Origin: Cololabis saira | Lineage: Eukaryota; Chordata; Actinopteri; Beloniformes; Belonidae | Assembly (NCBI RefSeq): GCF_033807715.1 | Contig: NC_084599.1 | Span: forward strand, 12,198,125 to 12,262,124 | DNA: 64,000 bases | Direction: 5' to 3' | In this document: positions 40,467-54,660 of the stretch, one piece after another | Position numbering within the stretch: position 1 is the stretch's first letter | Layout of the letters: each line of letters begins with the position of its first letter | Program-made: the position numbers and the translations under genes | Notes under the pieces: generated by a model | Database searches by the model: none | What the model was told of the DNA's origin: nothing | The model's input: only the letters and a program-made list of their open reading frames with translations

Positions 40467-43400
40467 ATCTAAGTGTAACTTTTCACAGTTCAATTCAGGT
40501 TTGATCAGACATTTAGTTTCCATATAAAAAGCATTTTTGTCTGTCCATCAGGTCCTCCGAGGGCTTTGTGAGCCTTCCTGAGACACAGAACTGTTGTAGG
40601 TGTGCAACCATGAGCCGTCAGACGTGGCTTTGGTAGACGGTGCGAGCTCTGGCTCTTGTGGTAAAACCAGGTTGAGCCTTGTGAACTGTATTTCTTTTAA
40701 GAGTCAATGTGTCTACATAGATAAATGAGTGTGTTCTCAAACTTTTACCTGGTAAAAAAATGGTTTAAGTAAAAAATAAAAATAAAAACCTGGTTTGACT
40801 CAACCAACTGGTCCACATTGACATACGTAGAACCTCATTCTAGAAACTAGAAAAACCTCAGTCACTTCAGTCGCTGCAAACTGTTACATATATTCAAAAA
40901 GTGAAATAGCTCAGAATTCATACATTTGCATGTATGTATACATGTTTAAACATTCAACAGAAACTACTTTACTTTTTATTGTACTTAGTTGCTATGAAAG
41001 GCACAGAATGAAACTACCACTCTAGATCACCATATCACCATAAAGTTTATGCGTTGGCTCCTGGCGTTAGCGATCACTAAACCAAATATCTAAGGTAAGT
41101 ATAATGATATTATTGTGCAAGAATTATCATTCTATGTTCAGTTTAAATATAAGCACGACTTGACAAAAACTGTGTTATTTAGTTACAACCTGTCAGTTCT
41201 GCAACATATTTCATTCCTTTCTGTGCCGAGTGTTATCGGGTCCTGGGGGGGGATACCAATATTGACCCTTGTTTGGCGTCTTTTTCTTATCGCTCTCTCT
41301 ATTTGGCTCCAGATGTGCTTTTTGTTGAAAGAGTGTGAACACATATTTGTTTTGGAAACATTTAATAGTGTGATTCTCACGTACTGTATGGCAGGTTTAC
41401 CCCAAATATGACCTCATGCTACAGGTCATGCTTGTTTCCCACGTTTAGAACAAAAAAGGATGCTCTGAGTGAAAACATGAAGTGACTGCATTTTGTAGCA
41501 TTGCCAAAAAATGAAAATGACAACTTTTCTTCTCAAAATTGGGTTGGTTTCACAGGGGCAAAGTGTCCCACAAAGAATGCAGCCCCAACCAGTCTGAGGC
41601 TGTTTCAGCAGGTTTCCACATTACTTGACCCAGCAAAACAAAAATGAGCTCAAATGAGAACTTCTAATTCTCTCCAACAAGCATGCATGATAATGGACAA
41701 GACTGTAAAAGTTTTATTGGGTGAATCAGTTTAAGCAGTTTTGTGATCAACCAACCCAAGTGTAGGTGTGCATGTGTCCATATCCTTTAAATACTTTAAC
41801 ACTTGACAGATTTACATAATATTTTCAAACCACTTTTTTACAATGTCAACACAGATCTTGGTGCAACAACAATTGAAGAAAATCCTCCCTCAAAAAAGGC
41901 ATTATAAAAAACCCAACACATGTATGTTCTTTCACAGGCCTGTTTCCCAGAGAGCCTTCTGTAACTTTCCAAGCATGTAAGTGCCTGAATTTAATGCCTT
42001 AAAGAAGGATGTGCTGCAGCAGTTCTGGCAGCAGGAGGAAAATGTTGCTCAGGCTAGAAAAGAAAGAGGTTGACAGAAGAACAACTATGCTCTAATGTCA
42101 CTGATCTACCAGCCAATCAGGCTAAGGTAGATGTAAAAAAAACACCTGTTATCCATGCACACATTATGAATAAACCACGGGCTTCTGTGTAGAGTGGCTG
42201 CATTGCTGTATTTCCGTGAACCTCTACTTGCATTTATGATTCAAGAAGGAAGATAGAGTAGAGTCCAGTGAATGCACAGTGCAGCCAGCCGGCCATTTAG
42301 CCTGAAAGGAAGCACGAGGATGAGGATCATTTAACGCTGCATCTCTCATTTAAAGCATCTGTGAGCGGGACCTGACCTTGATTAGATGGCAACGACACCG
42401 AACTCAAGAAATGGCAAACAACATGTGTTGCCCTGAAGTATCAGACTGAAAACTGAATGATAATAATACATTTTCTCCGTGGTCAAGCCCTTTGGGGATA
42501 ATTGAAAGTATCCTCACAAATATTAGAGTGTGGTATAGAAGCTGAGCCTTCGTGACAAGTTCAGAAATGATTAACATCAGCTTTAGTGTCATTAAGAAAC
42601 CATCACCACAGTCTCATTTGCAGCCAAGTGAAACAATCAAATCCAAAACAAGTAGCAACAAAGTAGCTAACACAAAAAAAGCATAAAAGGCAAATTTAAA
42701 CATACTTGGATATGTACAGGCTTTTACTTCAACATATGTCCAAACAGTCTCTTACTGTCACAATCATCCAGATATATTAAGTGTGGAGTGCTTCATATTA
42801 CAGTGCTGATTGACCGACTCATGACTGTAGTACACTTGCAGGATTAATCCAGTATTACTGAACTGAACTCCTACAGCACCTGTCTATACCCATATCTTGA
42901 AAGTTTTTAAAACAATATTCAGCCAATAAGTGGTCAGTCTCCCAGAAACAAACCCAAACCACAGATTTGCTTCCAACCAGCACAATTATGACGATATGTC
43001 TAATTCATTAACCGGCTTGGGCTGATCCATGTTGGCATGCGATCCACTTGACCGAGTTAAACCTCCAGCAGTCTGGAGGGGATGCTAACGTGAAGTAAAA
43101 CAAGTACACCCACACAGAAAGGTTGAAGTCAGCATCACATCTGGCACGCTCCTGAGAACCTGGGTGCAGAAATGCAGTTTTGGGTTTCAGTAAAGCAAAT
43201 CTGCATGATTTGAGCCAACAATATCTGACCAAGCTAGCTCATAATTTAAAATAACCCACTCTTCATTAAAGGCAGTAAGAGCCCCATAGTTTGAGCTCTG
43301 TGCCTGTGCCACTGAAATCCCTAATGCTAACTCTACACTCAATGATTTGGAAAATGATTTCAAGGTCGCAGACCAATTTCCACAGTCGGATGAAAATCAT

Positions 43401-44358
43401 GAGTCTTGGTTGACTTGAGCTGGGCTCTGGTGATTTCAGTCGTTAGGTGTAAAGTAGCAAGTAGATGAAGATCACATCGGATTTGAATGCAAACTGATGC
43501 AAAAATTCCTCATATACTTTTCTAGCCACTGTATGTGTGAGAGAGATGGGCATGATAGAAATGAGAAACAGTGAGATGAATCGATGAAGATATAACCAGT
43601 GCACCCTCCCACCCCCCTCAGGGTCAGTGGGTGCCCAGTTCCATCTGTTCTTTAAGATCTCTCACACACTCGCACATGCATGCAGACACACCTATCAACA
43701 AACCCCAGCCCCAGCCACAGAGCAGCATGTTTTTTGAAGGCCTTGATGTCACAAATCCATGTACCAAAGATAACAAGACAGCGTCTGAGCGTACAACACG
43801 CTTCTTAGCCCAAGCAGAATCGTATCTGACCGAAGCAGGGAGGAGGAGTTATCCCGTCTGCTGCCCTTTCTTCGATAGAGTATAGACGCAAAGTTCCTTA
43901 CAAAACAAACTTCTAAGACTCTTAGCCTCAATTATGTGAAGCTTCTGATGAGAGAATTAAGCAGCAGTGAACATCTTTTGGTTCTGTCACAATGATGGGC
44001 CAGAGTCTATAAAAGATGTGGATGTAAAGCTCACACTATTCATATTCTCTTACTGCTCTGCCCCTACGGACATGTGGGACATCAACTTCCATAACTTCTG
44101 TTATCTCCAGAGGAGAATGGCAGAAGTGAGACAGAGTACTGATGATGCTTCTGTCTATTTTTTGCATTTTTCATCAGTGTTCACTTAAGTGATTTATCTA
44201 AGACTTGTAAGAAAAAAGACGGGGCGGGTGGGGGGGGGAAGAGGCTATTGCAAGCATTGGATAATTTAAATCCTTGTAATAAATATTGAAACAAACGGTT
44301 TCTTTGCGGTTACTTGTTAGGATATTTAAAGCATGTTTGAGGTTCAGGCTGCCATTTA

Positions 44359-44553
<195 letters not shown>

Positions 44554-44972
44554 TCAGCAGGTGGAGAGATGGGAAGACAGGTTGCATAAGAGAAGATGAG
44601 GGGAAAAAAACAGCTGATATAGATGTGTGACAAGAATGAATAAAAAAAATAATCTGTGTTTATACAGACTGAGTCAGGAGTGAATGAATGGTAAACACAG
44701 GTACGTCTGTTTCCATAGCAGTCGCAGCATAGTGTTAAACAACAGAAGGGCATTGGCAACAGTTTTTCTCTGGGCTGATTTCACAGGTTTCATTCAGAAG
44801 TCCTACAGCAGCTTTGTGCACTCACTGACTTACTCTGTTTAACAGTATACACTTAAGGAAAATCCCAACCTGCAAAGACCAGTGGCATGCATGAATAAAT
44901 ATATTTCAACTACATAGACTAGCATGGATCTGCATGCATATAACATGTGACATTACAGTATGCACAATTATA

Positions 44973-44978
<6 letters not shown>

Positions 44979-45031
<53 letters not shown>
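44979..45031 (+). repeat. (TA)n microsatellite
   Basis: About 52 bp of uninterrupted TA repeat. Confidence 0.95.
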
Positions 45032-45036
<5 letters not shown>

Positions 45037-48000
45037 TGTAACAAAACCAGAGCTATGGAGCTTTCTGAGGTTTGCTTTGTGCAGTTCCTTATCAAGCTAA
45101 ACACTCTTCATTATAATCAGATATGAGAAAAGACAACTAAATAGCCACGGGACATGCAGTTTGTACTAATGTGAAGTGAAACCTCATTACATGTTGATGA
45201 TGTTTTGATTCAGCAGCCTTGGCAGGCCTCTTGCTCCTGTTTCTAAGCATCATTCTCCGCAGGTGGGGGAAACATTATTACTGTGTGGGTGTGAGTAGTT
45301 TTACATCGTGTGTAATCCCTGCTTAAATGGTTAAATTAGATGCTTCTTCAATTCATAAGAAAAAGTCTATTTCCCAACCATGAGCGGGCAGACAGCTCTA
45401 CAAAGGCAGGAATTAGGCCAGATGCTGTGTGTCTGCTTAACATTTAAATATATTTGTGCACACTGCAAAGAACCTGCTTTGAGCCTATTTGATGGCTCCT
45501 ATTAAAACAAAAAAAAAAAAAAGCTCATTCCTCACTCAGTACATGTGAACTAGGTCAAAAGTGTGAGTCTGGAGTTTGTGAACGAGCAGCATTGCTTTGA
45601 ATGTAAAGCTTTGGATTAGCCGGGTCGGGATGCTCCTTGACTCATGCTGCCACCTCAAAGGCCTCGGTGACCTAAACGGCTCGCTTGAATATGAAAACAT
45701 CACAGTTATTATACGCTACTTGCCAACATGAATGAGTCTAGCTAACACAGCTCTGGGCCTTTTCAGGTGTGCAGAGTTCAGCTGGATAATGACAAGAGAA
45801 ACAGATCCCACAAACCTCTACGAAATTCTCCTGTGTGTAATTTACACATCGAGAATGGGAAGTTAATTCACATACAGAGTCAAATAAAATGTTATTCACT
45901 TCCTTGGTGAGTAAAATATCCTCATACCCCCAACTATTTTCTGAACAGATATGGATTTTCCCTATTCTTCAAATTAGTTTTCATTCCTCCTATTCCACGT
46001 CTGTTTTGCAACAAAAAACTATAATTTAGCTACCACCACTTATTTATTTCTAAATTCTAACAATATACTTTATAATGAAAAGGGAAACACACCCGGGCCT
46101 GCGATTTGGACCAATTCCCATCATGATTAACGGGACTCCAGGACTAATGTTTCCGTGGACACCACAACAACTCGTGGCCATGTGTCCCTGTCAGACTACA
46201 ATCTGGGTCAAAAACAATCACGCTCAAGTCACAGCCGGAACATCACAGTTCAACTGTTTTCTATTTCTTATTGTTGCTTATTATGAAATGCATTAAGAGA
46301 AAACTAATGGATGTGATGAATATTAGCTTTGCTACTATCCCTCACGCATGTGCACACACTCCCACACACCGTCTTGCTCATGGGAAAAAAATTATCAATA
46401 TGAGCTTCCTGGCACGGGAAATTACTCTTTGTACTTCCAACAATGCATGTCTTTTCTTTTATGTCAGTTAAACAGAAGAAGAGACACACATTCACACCAC
46501 TGTATCACTAACCTGAGTATTCCTATTTATTCCAAAGATCTTAACTTCTGATGAGCTAAAGTTTAGCTATAGGGTTGAAATCATCCCAACACTGAGGTGA
46601 TCTTTTAAATAATGTGGCTGTAGAGTTAAGAGAGCGGAGCTGAGCTGGTCTGGGCGGAGGAGGAACACAGCCAGCCACGTCTGGATCGACCTCAGCAGAG
46701 CTGAGCACAGCTCAACTTAGTGGCCCGGGGCAAGGCTGTGCCAAAGCAACGCAAACATTCACCGGTGTGTGTTTGAATAAATAATTAGGGTTCTCACTGA
46801 GCTCAAATTACCACTCTGCAATCAGAATAGCAGTAGTTCTTTTCAGAGCAAGAGAACCCACATTTGCTTGGATGATTATGTGGTTAATCAAACTCTTCTG
46901 TTTATGTACAGACTAAGAAACAGATGCTCAGAGTAAACGTGTTTGTGCAGCATAAAGGGGAGCATTATGAATCATAATACATCTATCAATAGATTCATCT
47001 TATTCCTCATGTGTACTGTATTAAGACATGTTACTGCCAGTATCAATGTACCACTTTGTGATGCCTTAATTGTTTAAAACATAAATCTAAAATGATTATG
47101 AAAAAGGAAAATCCAGTTTGTCTAATTTCTGTTTATGCTCAAACATGTGCAAATGTCTTTTCACTTTCCCACTGATATGCAATTAGTGTTTCAATTGACT
47201 GCATGATTAACTGGGTTATGATGAGCTTTAATCCAGCTAACAGGCTTATTACAATACATTACTGTAAAACCTCATTTACTTGGATGCCAGAAAGTCATTT
47301 AGAAAATTGAGGATTGTTTTGATTTCCATTTGCTTTTTTGCACTCACATAAACCAATGTACTGAAATCCAATATTGCATAATCAATTTAAGCACACTTAG
47401 ACTAGATTATATTGGTTGCAGAAAAGTTTTTTAAAAAGTTCAAAAAGCACTTTACTTCTACTCTACATGTATAATGTCAGCAACAATCGGTACAGCTATA
47501 GGAGCAGCTGACGAGCCCCTGACACTGGAATTAGCTGGACTGCAAAATATAATTTTACTGTGCAAAAGCTTTTGCGCCACACATAAAACATACAGTAAGA
47601 TGTATAATAAAAATCACAAAACTATTTCATTAACACCACTTACATTTTTTTTTTAACTTTTTATTTTTTCTGTAAAAATAATAGCTATTTTTTTAAGGAT
47701 CTTGGAGGTGTTTTGTTTGTTTTTTTATTACACTTCGGAGGACAAAATGACCATAACAGATCAATGTATGAAGGAGGGAATATTACCATCAAAGGAAGAC
47801 TTAATTTATAGTTTTGTCATATACAGTAGAACTGCAAAAGATAAGAACAATGACATTTTTAAGTGAAAATGTATCCCTGAATATTAAAATTAAAATGTGT
47901 TGGTTGCATTTTCAATTATTTTGAGTTACTTAGAGAAAAACATTTTTCAAGGTTTGTACCATCTTTTTCTAGTTTACAAGCATCTTGCTTTGACTCCCAC

Positions 48001-49015
48001 CACCCTAAATTCATCATTTGCAGCAGGAAAAAAAAGGCACGTCTTTAAATTTGTGCTTGACATGGTTGTGATAGTTGCTGCTTGGAGGAAGTGTCATTCA
48101 ACACTGACAGGAAGATAAGGTGTGGAAGAGTGGGGTGTTTTATTTAGAATAGTGGAAGAAAACATGATCACATCCGGAGACAAGCCTCATTATTCCTGGA
48201 AAATGGAAATCTAAGGCAACTAGGAATCTAACTCGAAGGAGTCATGTAAGATACTACAACTTGTGTAGCTGGGAATTCGTAAAAACTTATTTTCCCCACT
48301 GTTGTGCCCAAGAGCAGAAAAAATCAATGTCACAAAATGACAAGGATGTGGTGAAACGGTGGCAGGTTTATATTTTCTGGAATAATAGCAGTTTATGGAT
48401 ATTGCAGTTATAGATTAGGCAAGATCAAAATGTTTTTGATGTCATTGGTATTTTTACATGTTAAGCTATTCTAACTCATCCTGTATGCGTGCTGTCCAAT
48501 CATGAACAATAAGGAAAACTATGACAAATCTGAATGTAGTTTAACCGAAGAGTTACATATTAAGACAATCATTTGAAAATACGATTTGGATAAAAGTTAT
48601 TTTTTTGATGCAAGGTAAAGATCACATTGTTAATATTTTAACTTAACCCTCAATCAATTTCTTTAGCAGACTGAATGAGTCTTAAAAATGAAATGATCTC
48701 GTTGTGGTCAAATGTTAAGTTTAGTGGTATACATAACCAGTCTGAGCTCTGGACACACTGGTATAGTTGCCTTTTAAATAAATGTATTGCATGTTTGTCT
48801 ATTCATTTCTTCATGTTTTTATTGAAACCTTGAACCCGTAATACACTCTGTCTGTCTATCTATCTACCTATCTATTCCTTCTGATTATTGCTTCTTGTTT
48901 TTGTTTTTTTGTTTTGTTTTCTGCTTTTGTTTTGTATTACCTAGCTTATTCTATTTGTCTCATCACCTTTTTAGTCTCTCTCGGTGCAAAATAACAGTAA
49001 TTCCCCCCTTTTCTA

Positions 49016-49046
<31 letters not shown>

Positions 49047-49230
49047 TCTTCCCTACAAAGTACTGCTTCTTACCTGTATGTCATTCAATGTTATATGAAT
49101 TTAAAAAAGGTCTCCAATGTAAACAAGTGTAATGCTTTCTTGGAATAATGCCTTTTAGTTGACTTTGTATCAGCGAATCTGTACTGTCATGAAACTGTAC
49201 CTGATCCTATGCAATTCTTCTAATAAATTC

Positions 49231-49231
<1 letters not shown>

Positions 49232-49266
<35 letters not shown>
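49232..49266 (+). repeat. (AATC)n microsatellite
   Basis: Eight or more tandem AATC units after AATAAATTCTTC, most likely the simple-repeat tail of a retroelement. Confidence 0.85.
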
Positions 49267-49550
49267 GCTATTCATGATTTGCTGCCAAAGACTAATTTAC
49301 CACCTTAGAAATATCCTTCCCGTGGTGTTTAAGTATCATAAGCAAATCATCCAACCTACTATTCCCTAAAGACAGTGAAAAGCCTAAAATAGAGATTTGA
49401 CCAAATGCTTCTGCTATGCACTATGTGTATGTGACTTTATCAGCAGCATTGTTCACATGGTATAGCATTTATTTCCATCTTAAAGCACACTTTTCACCTG
49501 GCTTAGATATGTTCGTTAGTAACTATCCAACCAAACTGTAATTCAGCTCA

Positions 49551-51997
<2,447 letters not shown>

Positions 51998-52722
51998 CTG
52001 AAGTCGCTGTACGGGTGAATAATCCAGTTCCCCGCTGACTTTACCCGCTCCTGCTCCTTCTCCACCGCCTTCTGGCTGCCGAACATGCGCAGGGAGAACT
52101 TGTTAACTCCGGGCTGCAGCATGGAGCTGAACTGCCGCTGCATGTACGTCTGGTTCCCCCGGTACTCCCCATCATCCTCCGGAACTATCTGAGAGCAGCC
52201 GTCCTCTGACTTGGTGAAAGCGATAGAACTTCTCGACTGCCGACCAGAGGTCTGCCCCTTAGTTGGCGCGTAGGAAAAGGAAACTCTGGAGTCTTTTTTG
52301 ACCTCGGCCCCCGGCCCCGGTGTCAGGGGCCCCGGTGTGAGGGGCCCCGGTGTCAGGGGCCCCGCTGAGGGCACGGTGCCGTCCATGCTCCCAGCCAGCC
52401 CGGTGCCCTCCTCCTCACTCACTACAACTCCATCTGCTTGATCATCCTGCCTTGAGATGAGGGAGGAGAGGCTCCCGGAACTGGCCCCTTCCCTTCTACA
52501 GTCTCCGTTTTTGTTGCATATCATCCCGAGGTCCCCTCTGGTCCTGTGGTCCGAGTCTGAGTCGCCTCTGCTGCAAGCAGCATCCCTCTGGCATGACAGA
52601 GCTGAGCCAGTGGCACTGAAAGGTGCGGACTCTTCCCTCTGCAGGAGCCACAGCTCCGTGCTGCTGCTGGAGGTTTTACGCGCAGCGGACGCGGCCCCGC
52701 CTCCGCGAGTAAACCGCTTCAT
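51998..52722 (-). CDS. hcn2: hcn2 exon 1: N-terminus and HCN domain
   Basis: The chosen start is the ATG at 52722-52720 (MKRFTRGG...), the first in-frame ATG. The frame stays open upstream to a TGA at 52920 but has no ATG there, so a longer product would need a non-ATG start or another exon. The exon ends in phase 2 with donor GTACGG after 51998. The N-terminal half is low-complexity and Ser/Gly-rich, with a PGPLT repeat. The conserved HCN domain follows: [35 protein letters not shown], then WIIHPYSDF leading to S1. The exon is GC- and CpG-rich compared with the introns, as expected near a promoter. Confidence 0.9.
52309..52368 (-). repeat. hcn2: 15-bp repeat encoding PGPLT units in hcn2 exon 1
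   Basis: GGGGCCCCGGTGT-type 15-bp units, three to four in tandem, encode repeated Pro-Gly-Pro-Leu-Thr in the cytoplasmic N-terminus ahead of the HCN domain. The repeat keeps the frame. Confidence 0.85.
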
Positions 52723-52813
52723 CTTCAATCCTCTGCTGCTCAGAGAGCCCTCGCCCCGGGTCAAGCTTGCTCCCTGAGAGGAAACAAGAAGGCTGCTGGA
52801 GTTTGGGTTCCTC

Positions 52814-52912
52814 CTATACGGGAGGACACTCTCGTACCTTGAACTGGAGAGAGACAGGGCGGAGGAAGGAAGGAGCGTGGAGTTCAAAGCAGGAGCGGCC
52901 TCTGCTTTCCAT
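52814..52912 (-). promoter_or_regulatory. hcn2: Possible upstream ORFs before the hcn2 start
   Basis: An ATG at 52912 opens a 32-codon frame ending in TAG at 52814, in a different frame from hcn2. Just upstream, ATGTGA at 52918-52913 is a start-stop element. If the transcript starts above 52920, both lie in the 5' leader and could reduce translation. The transcription start is unknown, so this is inference. Confidence 0.35.
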
Positions 52913-52931
52913 TCACATCACTCCGGGATAA

Positions 52932-53033
52932 AAGACTGATTTATGGTTCCGCGTTTAATCGACGGCGTAGGGCACGCGGCGACGCGCACCGTAGGCTCTG
53001 CGTTGGTGTGACGCGGAACCATGAATCAGCCTT
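52932..53033 (+). mobile_element. Small GC-rich MITE at the hcn2 5' end
   Basis: A roughly 100-bp palindromic element. ACTGATTTATGGTTCCGCGT on the left pairs with ACGCGGAACCATGAATCAG on the right, and a CG-rich centre (ACGGCGTAGGGCACGCGG) lies between. A second copy is at 59576-59707. It lies about 210 bp upstream of the hcn2 ATG. Confidence 0.85.
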
Positions 53034-53040
53034 CATCACA

Positions 53041-53264
53041 GCACCGGCGGGGTTGCCATGGCTGCAAACTGGCTGCTGTTATTGTGTGTTTGTGTCTTTG
53101 AAAAAAAAAAAAAAAAAAAGCGATGGGGACAGACAGCATTACATTTGGGTTACAACCACCCACGTTTAGTGTAAAGTAAATTTGCAGAATAATGTGGGCA
53201 GAAAATGTTGACAGTGCAACTTTAGAAAAAAAAAAAAAAAAAAAAAATCCTGATCCTCCACTGA
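53041..53264 (+). repeat. Direct repeat, copy 1
   Basis: The sequence begins GCACCGGCGGGGTTGCCATG, passes through an A-tract and GCGATGGGGACAGACAGCAT, and ends GATCCTCCACTGA. It is nearly identical to 53662-53878. It has no coding signal I trust. The pair flanks the MITE at 53265-53654. Confidence 0.9.
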
Positions 53265-53654
53265 TGCTGCGTTCCATTTACCTCGGAAGTCGGAACTGGG
53301 AATGACGTCACAGCCGAGTTATCAGCGTTCCAGTTACAAAGTAGGTAAACAAGTTTGTAATTCGCATATACCACATGAAAAATGTAAATTACACTATAGC
53401 AGCATATATATGCCGAACAATACTTGTATACGACTGATTTAGTGTGACCAAAACTAGAATGAAGTGCTACGAATTTTTACGGAGCTCTCTTCTACTGTTT
53501 ACAACCGGGGCAGCCATCTTGGAATGTGAACTCGGGGGTGGTGAAGACTCTCCCACTTTCCCAGTGGGAAATCCCACTTCGAGGGGCGTTCCAGTTGAAA
53601 AATCCAACTGGGAACTGGGAAATCCCCACTTCCGAGGACAAATGGAACGCGGCA
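53265..53654 (+). mobile_element. MITE with GCGTTCCATTT ends
   Basis: The 390-bp segment has ends TGCTGCGTTCCATTTACCTC and AAATGGAACGCGGCA, with subterminal inverted CGGAAGT/ACTTCCG words. It contains TGACGTCA at 53303-53310. No clear target duplication is seen; the flanks are the two copies of the direct repeat. Confidence 0.75.
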
Positions 53655-53661
53655 TTATTGT

Positions 53662-53878
53662 GCACCGGCGGGGTTGCCATGGCTGCAAACTGGCTGCTGT
53701 TATTGTGTGTTTGTGTCTTTGAAAAAAAAAAAAAAAAAAGCGATGGGGACAGACAGCATTACATTTGGGTTACAAGCACCCACGTTTAGTGTAAAGTAAA
53801 TATGCAGAACAATGTGGGCAGAAAATGTTGACAGTGCAACTTGAGAAAAATAAAATAAAATCCTGATCCTCCACTGAT
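53662..53878 (+). repeat. Direct repeat, copy 2
   Basis: Second copy of the unit at 53041-53264, differing by a few substitutions and A-tract length. Downstream it continues into unrelated sequence (AAATGCAGGATTTAAC). Confidence 0.9.
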
Positions 53879-54583
53879 AAATGCAGGATTTAACACATCC
53901 ATAAAGTCTCCTGATAAGAACAAGGTGCAGCAGCATCATTACGGTGGGAACTCAGGTCTTGGTTCTACCAGTAAACTACCGATCGCAAGGACACATTATC
54001 CAGTGCACCATGGTCATCTGATCCAAGATCAATAAATCAGCCACTATTTCTAAAACTAGACGGCGTGGCTGTTACAACGTAGCTACGCCTGTTGCTTTGG
54101 GTTGCAAATTGATTTTTTTTTCTGCGAGTTTGGAGCTGCTCTGGTCAAATGCCTCCCCCTTGTGGAGAGAGATGGAAATTGCACACAATAGAGAGCTCAG
54201 CAAACGGTGGAACAGTAACCTGGAGGTTCGTCTCTAGAGATCCACACATGCAAAAGCACCTCACCAAGATCAATCAAAAACCCAACTCAAAGACGGCAAT
54301 CTTCTGGAGAATCAAGAGCACTAAACTTAGACCATACCCGTTTAAATAGTTCGAAAGTAAATAGAAATTTAAATGCAATTACCACACACATGGTGTGTCT
54401 TTACAATGGGATTACAAATCAAATGTTTCTTCTTGGCTTCCAATAGGAAAGTCTAAAAAGTAAATGAGACTTGACAGCTTCACTTTGTTGCATATGTCCC
54501 TCTCCCTTGTAATGACATTTTATAAACCCTTTCGAAAAAGTTGAGTAAGAGTCACATGACGAATAGCATGACACTGTTTGAGA

Positions 54584-54645
<62 letters not shown>

Positions 54646-54660
54646 CGGGGCAAACAAGCA
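53879..54660. other. Intergenic sequence between hcn2 and bsg
   Basis: Sequence between the 5' end of hcn2 and the probable 3' end of bsg. It holds a (TG)n array at 54588-54644. The rest shows no supported feature. Total hcn2-bsg spacing is short, about 3.9 kb from the bsg stop to the hcn2 ATG, including the bsg 3'UTR. Confidence 0.7.
54588..54644 (+). repeat. (TG)n microsatellite
   Basis: About 28 uninterrupted TG units, just beyond the likely bsg polyadenylation site. Confidence 0.97.

Noticed and set aside
52723..52887. Reading hcn2 from the TTG at 52887 as the start codon
   Set aside because: TTG is not a normal eukaryotic start, and no ATG occurs in this part of the frame. The first ATG at 52722 was used, with the uncertainty stated.
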